A stretch of DNA of 64,000 bases. It comes from Ridgeia piscesae. Its lineage: Eukaryota > Annelida > Polychaeta > Sabellida > Siboglinidae. Of the stretch, positions 37,013-48,019 are shown piece after piece; positions within the stretch are counted from its first letter, which is position 1, and each line of letters starts with the position of its first letter. The stretch spans positions 1 through 64,000 of the forward strand of contig JAODUO010000114.1 of NCBI GenBank assembly GCA_025642075.2. The letters are read 5' to 3'. Below the pieces are notes generated by a model, which was given only the letters and a program-made list of their open reading frames with translations, ran no database searches and was not told the DNA's origin. Made by a program: the position numbers and the translations under genes.

Positions 37013-38287
37013 CAGGGCTTTATGCAGGATCACATTTTTGCCAGTCACAACTTTGGGTAAAAACGTAATGAATGATACATGTCTACAATTTTGGAAGACC
37101 TTTTTTTGCTATGCTATCTTATTTTATTTTTATATGCAATAACACAACAACAATAATATAATAATGTCTTATTTAATGAAATTTTTCAATTATTACAACC
37201 ATGCCTAATAAAAAACAAGTTACATTATGTCGCAGTGTAAATAACAAAATTACGTAAATTATGCAGTCATTATATACAGTACTCTCAAGCAATGTTACAT
37301 GTCTACAACAAATTATAAATAAATCTTCAAAAACAACCTCATTGGCATTGTCGTACTCTTCATAACAAAATCATACATTCTGTAAAATTATCATAAACGA
37401 AGTACACCATTTTACCTTCGCAATTACTACAAAACATCAATAAAATAATAAGTCGATGTCGTCGGCGGTGAAGGTGTTGCCGTAACAGTTGGCGTCGGTT
37501 TTGCCGTGAAAAACTTCGTTATTGTGGTTAGTTTGCGAACCTTCGGCTTCGGAGGTGGAGGCATCGCGTGGACGATAATATGTAATGTTTACTCGTAGCC
37601 ACGTGAGTCGCTAACGAGGCCTCGTTTTAAAGTTGATCATTCCCGGGAGTCACTACAGACATAAACGCCATAAAGTCAAAATGTTAATACTATACAGGCA
37701 TATAACACTTGTATATTTTATTACGGATATAAATTCCCTCACGTATATGTAATTTATATGTATTTTTGACGCTTTGAAAAGTGCGCATAATCCGCATTAT
37801 GAAATTTGCGTTACTAGTTAATTCATGCCCATTATTATTGACGTGTGACACCCCAAAGGAATTAACCAATCACGTATGAAATTTGCGAAATGGTTGTTGG
37901 GGCATTAACGCATTGCTTTGACCCCTCTAGCAGCAAATGAAACCACATGTACGACTGCCGCTGTGAGTAGGCGCCCTACACGCATGCGTAAAATGAGCTT
38001 CTTGCGCTGCGCTACTGCTACGCCTGCAGTGTACGCCTGAATAGTGTGATGGTAGGCATCTTTGAGCGCCGTGCTAGGAATTCACAGTACTGGAAATATT
38101 TGTTTCTGGGGGATACAGAACACGTTATATTCCAGTGATGACACGGTGACACCCGTCATATAAACTGCCAGGACGGGGCCTTATCACACTGTGACGGGTT
38201 GTCACCCGCCCTCGAAAAATTTCCTCCGTCCATATTTGAAATTGCCCGTCCAAATGACGGGTGGACGGGTTTCTAGATAAAGCTATG
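37013..38287. mobile_element. 1275-bp hAT-type element, perfect 8-bp duplication
   Basis: Starts CAGGGCTTTATGCAGGATCA and ends ttctagataaagctatg. The duplication GTTACCAA is identical at 37005-37012 and 38288-38295. The ends match the MITE family while the middle is unrelated to the MITEs and partly GC-rich (37440-37620), so it may be a longer deletion derivative that still carries some of the source element. Confidence 0.9.
37427..37564 (-). CDS. Short PIP-box-like open frame in a hAT-type element
   Basis: Forty-five codons from ATG 37564 to TAG 37427, opening MPPPPKPKVRKLTTITKFFT, then a Pro/Thr-rich tail. A basic N-terminus followed by IxxFF is common at the start of hAT transposases of the TTF-type/DUF4371 group, so this could be the first exon of the lost transposase. 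The tail may be intron read-through. Inferred. Confidence 0.35.
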   Translation of the reverse strand: MPPPPKPKVRKLTTITKFFTAKPTPTVTATPSPPTTSTYYFIDVL

Positions 38288-38580
38288 GTTACCAAGACAA
38301 ACTTGCCACAACTAGACAAACGCTCTTTGTAAAACACAGAGAATGTCATTGACACAAGTAATAAACTGTAGTGATTGATACATTGTCTGTAACTGACTTT
38401 TTGGCAGTTTCAATTACATTGTAAAATGGCATGGACGGGCAAGCTTGCACCAAAAAACCAACATCGACGTCTGGCAGACCCGTCCTTGACAAATAACTGC
38501 CCGTCCAAAAACGCAACTTCCACATTTTGCCCGTCCAAATGACGAGTGGGCGGTTCTCTGGGTGAGGCTATGCACCGATG

Positions 38581-40165
38581 TTTCCTACTACATGTCTGTC
38601 CTGTATGGGAAGAGGAACATTCTCCAGATATTGTTATTTGAGTCCACATAACACATAACAAAATGATGATTTTCAAATAAACATGGCATTAATACTGAAG
38701 GACTGGTTCAATATTTACAGTTAAGTTGGTTTAAAACCATATTAATGAATGTTTTGATGTAAATGTGTTGCCAGTGAACGAGTAACAAGTAACAACCCTG
38801 CACATGAGAAGTGGATTTGGTTGCACTTTAAATGGTTCAAGGCTCCAGATTAGGAATTTATTTGGTTGAGTAGAGCACTGACACTGGACAGTTTTTTTAT
38901 TATAGTTTTTGTGTAGAGTATAAGCCTGTGTCTGTTGACAGATGTGACTGACAGATGAACTGATCAGTCCAGTAAATGATGGGTACTGAAGAAAGCTAAT
39001 TACATAGCCAGTAGCCAGTACCTGTTCATACTGTCTATGTTTTGGCTGCCACTGTACCTTATTCATTTAAGTTATTGTTTTGGCTTGTTCACACTACTGA
39101 TCCTCTGGCAATAATAGTCCTTATTATACTTACCATGGATGAGAGTCACTGTGACATAGCAGTGTCACTGTAGCAGGGAACGCCCTGGAAAAAGAAATGA
39201 ATATGTGCATACCACTATGAGAGGTAGTCTTTTTAAAATTTATGTGCAGTAAGATATTGTGAAGTTTTTAATGTGAACACTAAACAGTTCTTCCAAAATA
39301 GTATAACAGTCATGACAGCCTAGGGATTAAATGTTGTGACCGGTCACTATCAAATCATCTAGTGTACTTGTAAGACAAGGATGAATACTTCTCCTGATTT
39401 ATTGATAACTGGTGTCATGTTTGCCAAGGTAGGTAGGTCAGGGACTGATTCTTGGACATAGGCAAAAAGCCTGATAATGACTAGGTACCCGGTGATTTCA
39501 ATGGAAAAAATAATATGATCATGGCCATAGGTCTGAAACCCTGAATATGTTTTAAATCTGTCTGTAACTTGTAAGAAGTAAAGAAATGTCATGTATGTTA
39601 ATGTTTTAACATGTGCAGGAGTAGACTCTGCTACAGATGGTAAATAGTTCTTAAACTTGTCCTGCCTGTTGTCCACAGTCCAAGGCACCAACATGCTTTA
39701 CTAGGCGGCATTTACCAGGGGTTTCAAGTCTTGATTTACGTACAGCCCTTGTACAGCTGTAAATAGATCTTCCCTGGGCAGAGACCAGAAGTTGACATGC
39801 TTGATTGATACTGATTGTGATTAATGAGTTTGTTTGCTGAATGCCTGGTACCTACTTAGCAATGGTAGGTGTACATATGTTGGCTACACTGCTTATGGAA
39901 AAGACTTAAAATTAGGTTGTGGGTTTTGGTGGTTGTACTGTTGTGGTAGACACTTAGTATAAATAATGTTTATATTCAAGAGGCACTGCTTCTAACCTCT
40001 TGTGTAAATATGTCATTTCTGGGTCAGCTTTCTGCCTATGGATGCATAGTTTATCTACAAAGGTATAACATTCACACAGCACCAGGACAGTAGTACATGG
40101 ACTCTGGTGATATGATTACATGTGTACAGCTGTACTTAGTTGTTCGTTTTAACTAGAAACATGTT
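38581..40165. other. Unique AT-rich sequence, no gene recognised
   Basis: Holds two 111-codon open frames on the - strand (38731-39066 and 39359-39694), neither of a family I know. A ~45-bp phrase (gtaagacaaggatgaatact...) at 39369 recurs near 43221, so part of the second frame is repeat-derived. Confidence 0.4.
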
Positions 40166-40173
40166 TTCTAAAT

Positions 40174-42454
40174 TAGTGCTGGTTCGATACCAGGTTTTGT
40201 TCGATACCGATCGATACCTGAATTTTGTTCGATACTCGATACTTACGTTGTAATTAAGTATAATTTTCACATAGAACACAGTTCCCAGTAGAAGCACAGT
40301 ATGCAACAGAAGTAGTGCTGGTTCGATATCAATCGATATATTACTGGTTTGATACCAGAATTCTTCGATACCGATCGATATATTACTGGTTCGATATCAG
40401 AATTCTTCGATATCAATCGATACTAGATTTTTAGTCGATACTCAAAATTTACCTTATAAGTGTAATTCAGTACAGTAGAGATCTCCAAAGAAACACTACT
40501 ATCCACTTAGACTAATGCCACAGAAACACAAAATGTTTCACTTGTAGGGAAATATGTGACAATTTTATAGTCATGCAAACAATGATTAATATGCAATTTT
40601 CTATTTATGTAAGTACACAAACAACAGTTTCAATATAACTGATTACTGTTGTAAAACTAAAAGGTAATTGTAATATAATATTAAAACAATAAAGACAACT
40701 GCAATAAAATACCTAGTGACAAATTTATTAATTAATTGCACTTAATTATTTTAAATTAATAACAGTTCTTCACCCCAGCTGTTTGTAAATACACTTTAAT
40801 ATAGCAGCTTAATTTCAAGTCAATGTGTCTCCTAAAATGACCATCAACAAATACAGCTGAAACAAATGAAACATACAAATAATATGTTATTATTATATAA
40901 AAACACCTATCACTTATAATAGTGTCACAGCTGAACCCTCACTGTTATAACTTTTTTATTATTAATTCTATCATAAAGATAATTGTGATTTAGCATCAAA
41001 ACTGTATAGATGATTACAATAAAATAACACTAATTAATAATTGAAAAAATATTAATTAAAATTACAATTGTACTTCCCAGTTCACACCAATATTTTTTAA
41101 ATATAAAACTTAAATTACCACGTTATCAAGTACACATAACAAGCCCCATTATGTTTTTGCAACTGTTTTCAAGAACAGGTCAGTTTCTTCCTCTACCTCT
41201 GGCTCTGCCAGTGGTGAACCTGTTTGGCCAGTGCCAGTGTCACAGTGGCAGTAGATGCAGTAAGCGAATCGTCACGTCGTATATGTCACTTCTTGACGCT
41301 GTGGCCGCAGTTACTTAGTAGATTCGGCAATCGATGGCGATTCGCTTCGACTGTAACTTGATGTCCACTGCTTGCTCATTGTCGAATATTTCGAAAGAAC
41401 ACGTTCTCGAGTCAACGGCAATGCGACGTCCACAACGTCAACGTCGACGACGTCGACATGCCGTACGTTGAAAGTTGATCATCACGTTTTGATAGCTTCT
41501 TGATTGATGACATGTTTCGTCAAATTCGATGTATTTCCCCAACTATCTTTGAGACGTTTCTAGCATAGCAGACAGTCTTTGTTGGAAAAGTGCCAAATTA
41601 GCGATGAACGTTCGACATGTTGTCGTTCGTCTTGGTTGTGGGCGTCGTGTACGGCAAATGGTGGCGCCACCAAACAACAAAACAGCGCCACCAAACGGAA
41701 CCCGGATAAACAAAGCCTCCGCATCGCGCTCGAATAATTATTTATATTAACAATATTATTATTAAACTAGTTTCATAAATACTAGTGCCTGCAATAAACA
41801 CTCTATAAAAATGCTATTGGATGTGTGTTTTTGTACGCGTAACCGTAAGTAAAGTAGGGAGAAAGATGACATGGTAGTGCCACCAAGCGAGAGCGTCACG
41901 TACGATCCTTGGTTTGGATAACGAGGCTAAGCGAAGTCTGACCTAGGCTAAGATCGCTCACAGAAAACAGTTATTATACAAACTAACTCTACAATAAAGT
42001 TTTAGAAAACAATTCACATTTTATGTTATATTATTTTTAAACAACCACGCCTTAGTCAATTTAGGCTGCGAAGCGCTGTAGTGATAGCTCCCGTAAACAA
42101 CGTCGTCATCAACAACGATGTTGCGTCTTCGCATCGACATCGTCGAATGGACTCGATGTCAAGTATCGAAGGTATCGAAGGTATCGAAGGTATCGAAGGT
42201 ATCGAAGGTATCGAAGGTATCGAAGGTATCGAAGGTATCGAAGGTATCGAAGGTATCGAAGGTATCGAAGGTATCGAAGGTATCGAAGGTATCGAAGGTA
42301 TCGAAGGTATCGAAGGTATCGAAGGTATCGAAGGTATCGAACAGTGGGCGTTCGATACCAAAAGTATCGAAGTATCGCGATACCACTAAATATCGGTATC
42401 GAACTTTCGCAAGTATCGCGATACTTCGATATATCAAATATCGAACCAGCACTA
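40174..42454. mobile_element. Full-length hAT-type transposon, copy 2 (2281 bp, inverted)
   Basis: The same element as 25602-27942 in opposite orientation. Starts TAGTGCTGGTTCGATACC and ends TATCGAACCAGCACTA. Perfect 8-bp duplication TTCTAAAT at 40166-40173 and 42455-42462. Internal sequence is close to copy 1 throughout, with small indels. The internal satellite here (about 42162-42342) is uniform GGTATCGAA, about 20 units, unlike the mixed block of copy 1. No intact transposase. Confidence 0.92.
42162..42342. repeat. 9-bp satellite inside hAT-type copy 2
   Basis: About 20 uninterrupted units of GGTATCGAA. Overlapping open frames on both strands are by-products. Confidence 0.95.
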
Positions 42455-42750
42455 TTCTAAATACATTTCAATATGTTTCTATGGAGAGGGTATTTTTAGC
42501 ATGATGTGGCACTGTTGCATAGGAAATGAGTCAAATGACATCTCACAATAATTGCATGTAAACATTGGAAAAAGTTTGGTCACCACTTTTGGAGTCATCA
42601 GTTCTGACCACATTGCTACCTCCCAGCTGTGTAATCATAACGTATCTAGTACACTGTCTATTGGTAGTTTATTGTACATAGAGCTCTAATACATAAACAA
42701 GTGCACTTTGTGTCATCATTCATAGGTTAAATACCCGTGTGTACTCCTAT

Positions 42751-43206
42751 GCCCCGTTCACACTAGAGCAAATTTAAACCAGTGCGAAACCGGTTTCGCA
42801 CCCGTTGAGCGTTCACACTACAAAATCTAAACCGGTTCAGTGAGTTGAACGGGATTAAACTAATCCACCTCCTGGAGGTGGTTTCGAACCGGTTTAGTTT
42901 TGAACCGGTTCAAATTGCTAGTGTGAAAGCAAAGGGGATTAGCGCCAAGTCGCACTAACTTTGACCTAATTAATGCCACAGGTTGAGGCCGGTGATGGTT
43001 GGCCAGTCTGGGCTCTTAGCATCACTTGACCTAATTAATGCCCTGCCCAGTTGCACCTCTAAGTCATTAATCAAAAGAAACCGATTAGGGGATGGAAACT
43101 ACCCCCACACCGGCTTCTGTAGTGTGAACGCGTTGAGTATTTGAATCGGCTCAGTTAATCCGCATTAACTAAGCCGGTTCGAAGCCTGTTTGTAGTGTGA
43201 ACGGGG
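42751..43206. mobile_element. 456-bp TIR element, possibly PIF/Harbinger-like
   Basis: Ends gccccgttcacacta and tagtgtgaacgggg. TAT stands on both sides (42748-42750 and 43207-43209), which fits a 3-bp duplication. Inside are many aaccggtt and tcacacta repeats, several palindromic. No coding capacity. Superfamily inferred from the 3-bp duplication only. Confidence 0.7.
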
Positions 43207-43703
43207 TATTATTGCCCTTTGTAAGACAAGGCTGAGTACTTCTCCTGAGTTATTGATAACTGGGATATTTACCATTTTATGGTTATTTCTCGCTTTATAT
43301 ACACTGTATGCTATAACAGAAGAAATAGAAATTCATTAGACCACGTTAATCATTATTAGATCTAGCTAAACACTACAATTACGAATATCAAAATTGGCAC
43401 ATCACATAAGCTAGTACCAGGCTTAATTACCTAAAACCTACAAGTTTTAGCCAATGGCACTATAAATTATGGTACTGTGGGGATTGAAGTAGTTACAATT
43501 GTCTTCTAAGAAATGAAAGTTGTAAAATAAATTGTACTTGGTTCTAAACAATTACTAAAAACTATATAAATAAAGTTCAAGGATACATATTGTCATTTCA
43601 AAGTTAGGAGAATTATGTTTGCTTTGCAACCACATATCAGTGTGAAAGATCTCCAGTCTTTAACATTTTGCAGTGAACTGAATTCATGATTTGTACAGTG
43701 GGG

Positions 43704-43981
43704 GTCGCCAATAGCACTGTCCTGATGGCCCGACGTATGTTTTGATGGTGTCGGGCCACCAGTTTTCATATTTTACTGGCCCGACGGGCCACTTGTTTCA
43801 ACAATCTAATTATTCACCTTTGTTTTAGACAGTTTCCATCAGTTGTCACTCCCTATGCAACAATTAAACATAATATGTGACAGACGAATCCACGGACACG
43901 CATTATCAGTTGAAACTAGTCACCATCTTGTTTCTGAGTTGTAAGTTCTCCAAAACTCAGCACAGTGTCGCTATTGGCGAC
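43704..43981. mobile_element. Small TIR element (~280 bp)
   Basis: gtcgccaatagcactgt at 43704 is matched at the other end by acagtgtcgctattggcgac (3 bases inserted). The interior has actggcccgacgggccac motifs like those in the CAGG...CCTG elements. Confidence 0.55.
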
Positions 43982-44537
43982 GCGAGGCGGAGACGATAGG
44001 CGGACACCTCCCTAGTGAATTAACTAAGATAACACTTTGGATTTGGTAGTAATAACTGAGTGGTAGCAAGATAAAATTTGTAATAGAATTTCGTGTTCTC
44101 CCTTATTATTGTTGTAAAACGAATACCAACCGGGGGTAGACAAAATATGTTGAGCATGTCACGACGACACCTTGTGGATTTCTTGTGAACTTGTAATACA
44201 TAATACTATTTATTAGTAACGTTACTAACGTAATGATATTGAAAAAGTCATAGACCGTAACTATAGGCTAAGTAATAACTCGCATAAAACATAGTCGTGT
44301 TGTAGCTGAATTTTATAACTTGTTTATTCCAAAAGATATCCATTCCCATAAGTAAAACACCAAGTTATCAAGGGATTTGGCCATGCTGCAAATGCCACCA
44401 ACAATCCCTGGCTTCCCCGGCTGTCGGCGCTAAGCTGTCGCCTGCAGCGGCATCGTCATTCACACCTTGCGGCAAATTTTTTAAGTTTGGCTGCAATAGG
44501 ATCAACACCAATGTCGTCGTTACTCTAGCTAGGCCAA
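43982..44537. other. No gene recognised
   Basis: A GC-richer patch at 44390-44530 has a - strand open frame running on into the next transposon; I see no family. Confidence 0.4.
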
Positions 44538-45099
44538 TGTCATATAGAATATTGACCTGGGGGTAAAATGACCATCGGGTCACTATTCTATATAGAATGA
44601 TGACCCCCGGGGCACTTTTCCATAGATTTTCAGTTGTAGAAAAATGACCCGCCCCCATATTTTATGGATATATATTTGATATAATGGTTTTGATCATAAT
44701 GTTAAATTACAGCATATAACCAACTATTTCACTTCAAAAGATAATATCTAATCTTAAATTTAGGTCACCAAATAAAATGAAAATTTTTTTTTTCTTTGTT
44801 GAACCTGTTAGCAAATGTCATTGATATTAAAAAAAATCCAATTCTTTCATACTTTGTAAATACAAGATTTAAAAGCCTTTTATACTATCAAAAAGTTTGT
44901 TTTGGGTGGCTCTAGGGGTGGGAGGTCATATATTGGTACAGCTGTATAGTATATTGACCCGTGGCTCATTGTACATAAACAACTGTAAACCTTTGCCAAT
45001 TTTGATAGTTATGTGCTTTTAGTTTTATCATACAAACATCACAGACAAATGTCTACTTGGTAATACCAAAAAGTTTGTTTTCGGTGGATGTAGGGGTGA

Positions 45100-45187
45100 G
45101 GGGTCATATTTCTATGGTATAGTATATACTATACCATAGAAATATTTCTATGGTATAGTATATACTATACCATAGAAATATGACCCC
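45100..45187. repeat. Perfect 88-bp palindrome
   Basis: From GGGGTCATATTTCTATGG to its complement CCATAGAAATATGACCCC with centre between 45143 and 45144; every base pairs. Each half also contains the shorter palindrome TATAGTATATACTATA. It lies in the repeat array of the long-TIR element. Confidence 0.95.
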
Positions 45188-46225
45188 ATTACCCATGGCT
45201 TGATATACATAGAAAACTGTAAAACTTTGCCAATTTGGATAGTTACGGGCTTGTAGATTTATTATACAAACATCACATAGAAATGTCTACGTGGTAATAG
45301 CAAAAAGTTTGTTTTTGATGGCTGTAGGGGTCACATTTCTAGGGTGTACTATATTGACCCACGACCTGTTATACATTGTGCATAGAAAACTTTAACTTTG
45401 CCAATTTGGATAGTTACGGGCTTGTAGTTTTATGAAGAAAAAAACTACAAGCCCATAACCATCCAAACTGACAAAGCTTTACAGTTTTCTATGTATAACA
45501 AAATTAACAAGCCACGGGTCAATATACTATGCCATAGAAATGTGTCACCCCGCTGTAAAACATTTATTCAGTAATTATAAAATGGATATTTACTGTGATG
45601 CTTGTATGAATCAAACACTGTCACATAACCATATCAATTGGCAAATATGTTTATAACATTTACTATTATGAGCCACAGGTCAATATACTATACCATAGAA
45701 ATATGACCCCCCTCTGTAAAACATTTATTTGGTTTTATGAAATGATATTTACTGTGATGTTTGTATGAATCATACATAGTCACATAACCATATAAAATGG
45801 CAAATATTTTTTATAACATTTACTATGATGAGCCACTCAATATACTATACAATAGAAATATGACCCCCACTGTAAAACATTTATTAAAATTAAGTAATTA
45901 TCAAATGGGTATTTACTATGATGCTTGTATGAATCATACACTTTCGCATAACCATATAAATTGGCAAACATTTTTATAACATTTACTATTATGAGCCACG
46001 GGTCAATATACTATACCATAGAAATATGACCCCCCACCTCATTTCATTTGCCTAAGGCAGTTAGCAGAATTTGGACCAAGCAGAATGTTTTCCATGAAAT
46101 TGGACACAAAATAAAATACTAGTGTTGGTGCAAGAGACAACAAAATATGCCCACTGAGCAGTGTCAGTTTGAAAAGGAGATCTTTCACTGATAAAAGTAT
46201 GTTGGCATAACAATAATATCATTAA

Positions 46226-47724
46226 CCCATTAGGCCCTAGGCTTTTATTAAAACATGCCCTCTTGTTCCCAGGATTTATGACATTTTTTGAGCGATTTTA
46301 CTTCTATGTGTTAAAAAATCTGTAGAAAAAATCTATTCAATATTGTTTATTACAAGTTGTGTTTATTTTGAAGAGTACTAATTTCTTCACATGCCTGTAC
46401 ACATAGAAATATGATTTAGTCATAAAATGTTGACACTTGACCACAATTTGCAAAGCAAATAATAAATTTGAAAAAAAATGAAAGTTATTCTACTTAGTGA
46501 CTGACATTTGAAATTGAACCTCTGCTACTACCCTATTCAACCCACGGAATAAAATGCAGCTATATGTGTTTGCTTTGCAACAGTGAAAACATTATAACAT
46601 TCTGACGGTTATTTTTAAAGTTACTATTTTCAAAATTTTGTCAGGCAAAATATTTTCAAAATGGCTGACATTGTGTTACATAGGCATATAGGCATGTATT
46701 GAAATATCTCTGTAATGAAGCCACTGAATCGATCAAATTAGTTGCAACAGTGTTTATTGACAAACAAAACATTGTGTCTGTTCATTGTTGTATTGTATAA
46801 TTTATATTTTGTTGTTTTGAGTTGTTTGAAATGAAATGTGTTTTGTTTGAAATACTGGTTGAAGAAAACAGAATTCTTCTTCGTCTTCTTCTTTTCTTCT
46901 TCCTGTAATAAAAAGAGTCAAAATAAATAAACAGGAAATGAGATAAATATAATTATAAACAATTATGAAATATGAACAATATGACAACATAATAAAACAC
47001 AATAGCTGGTGGCTGAGGTTAGAAGTAACATCAACAGAACAGAAGTGCAACACATCCAGACAAAAACTGGCAGGTTCACATATACTCGGCATTGACACTG
47101 ACATCTGTAAGAATTTGACAAAAGTTGTATTCAACTTATCCATAGAAATGTATAATTATTAGTTATTCATACAAGTCACTGTATGGTTGAAATATGTCAT
47201 ACATCCAGATAATGTCAACAACAGTATATAATATGAGTGATGGAATCGACGTACATCGAATGGTCAAAGTCCAGCTCAGTCGATGCTGAAGCGATGACAT
47301 TGACAGCCAAATTATACTTTTTTAGCGACACGATGGAAGCAATAATTCTTACAGAAAAAACTACTTACATGTTCCTCAATTTCCACATCCGATCCCCCTT
47401 CCATTTCACCATAATCGCTGTCAGTATCCCACACCATTTGTGCAACGTCAGTTGCCAAAAACATGACGACAACTGCAAAGTTGGACGAAAAAGCACTCAA
47501 AGAAAATTGATGTAAATAAAAAATTTCAATATAGCAACCCATGCACATGACAAGCTGGTGTTGTTGCAAACTGTATCCGCTAGGTTGTGTTAAAATTTGG
47601 AAGTGTTTAGTGCAGTAGTTAATCGCCAGGAATTTTTCGAATACAAGGTCCTGAATGCGGCCAGTGGCCGCCGTTGTAGGACTGGTCAGGGCGGCCGTCC
47701 GCGGCCGTACTAGGATCTAATTGG
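46226..47724. mobile_element. piggyBac-like element at TTAA (1499 bp)
   Basis: Bounded by TTAA at 46222-46225 and 47725-47728. Ends CCCATTAGGCCCTAGG and (as complement) CCAATTAGATCCTAGT agree at 12 of 16 bases. The flanks joined through one TTAA align without gaps to the uninterrupted copy at about 62930-62985, which confirms the insertion. TTAA duplication and CC- ends are piggyBac traits. Confidence 0.85.
47312..47440 (-). pseudogene. Possible N-terminal remnant of a piggyBac transposase
   Basis: A - strand frame from ATG near 47440 reads MVW, then an acidic stretch with DTDSDYGEMEGG and DVEIEEH, followed by a donor-like ATgtaagt. Acidic starts are common in piggyBac transposases. The DDD catalytic core is absent from the element. 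Family inferred from location and composition. Confidence 0.35.
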
Positions 47725-48019
47725 TTAACATATCAAAGTGCCATGTTGCATAAATATAATTTTTTTTTACCTTCAATGTCATTAATACTCAAATAACATA
47801 CAAAAAAGAAAAACCCACAAAGTAACAAGGGGTGGGTCATTTTTCCATAGGGGAGGTCCATTTTCTGTTATAGTATTTTGACCTCCGGGTCACTTTTCTA
47901 TAGGGCAGGTCATTTTTCTATAACTGAAAATCTATGGAAAAGTGACCCGGGGGTCATTATTCTATATAGAATAGTGACCCGCGGGTCACTTTACCCCCGG
48001 GTCAATATTCTATATGACA

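Larger units (their letters stand above)
33690..38572. mobile_element. 4.9-kb hAT-type element with nested insertions
   Basis: Left end CAGGCCCTCACCCAGGATCA, right end ctctgggtgaggctatg. The flanks CACTGATG (33682-33689) and CACCGATG (38573-38580) agree at 7 of 8 bases. The ends resemble the CAGGGCTTTATGCAG family with CTCACCCAG in place of CTTTATGCAG. A Mutator-like element (35071-35696) and a 1.3-kb relative (37013-38287) are nested inside, leaving about 2.9 kb of its own. It has the size of an autonomous element, but no recognisable transposase; three open stretches on the - strand remain unexplained. Confidence 0.7.
44538..48019. mobile_element. 3.5-kb long-TIR element with internal ~170-bp repeats
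   Basis: Ends are inverted over at least 110 bp: tgtcatatagaatattgacc at 44538 and its complement ending at 48019, continuing through actattctatatagaat and ccatagattttcagtt. Between 44930 and 46030 there are repeats of ~170 bp (agaaatatgaccccc...tgcttgtatgaatcata...ctatacc), inverted about a centre near 45440. A piggyBac-like element is nested at 46226-47724. Relatives lie at 53299 and 62753. No target duplication or transposase found, so the superfamily is open. Confidence 0.85.

Noticed and set aside
38731..39066. 111-codon - strand frame as a gene
   Set aside because: Low-complexity translation without family resemblance in AT-rich sequence of this length; chance is a sufficient explanation.
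39359..39694. 111-codon - strand frame as a gene
   Set aside because: No recognisable family, no splice or promoter context, and one end overlaps a dispersed repeat.
46802..47143. 113-codon - strand frame as the piggyBac transposase
   Set aside because: Contains none of the expected acidic catalytic residues in context and overlaps an opposite frame; composition is AT-driven.
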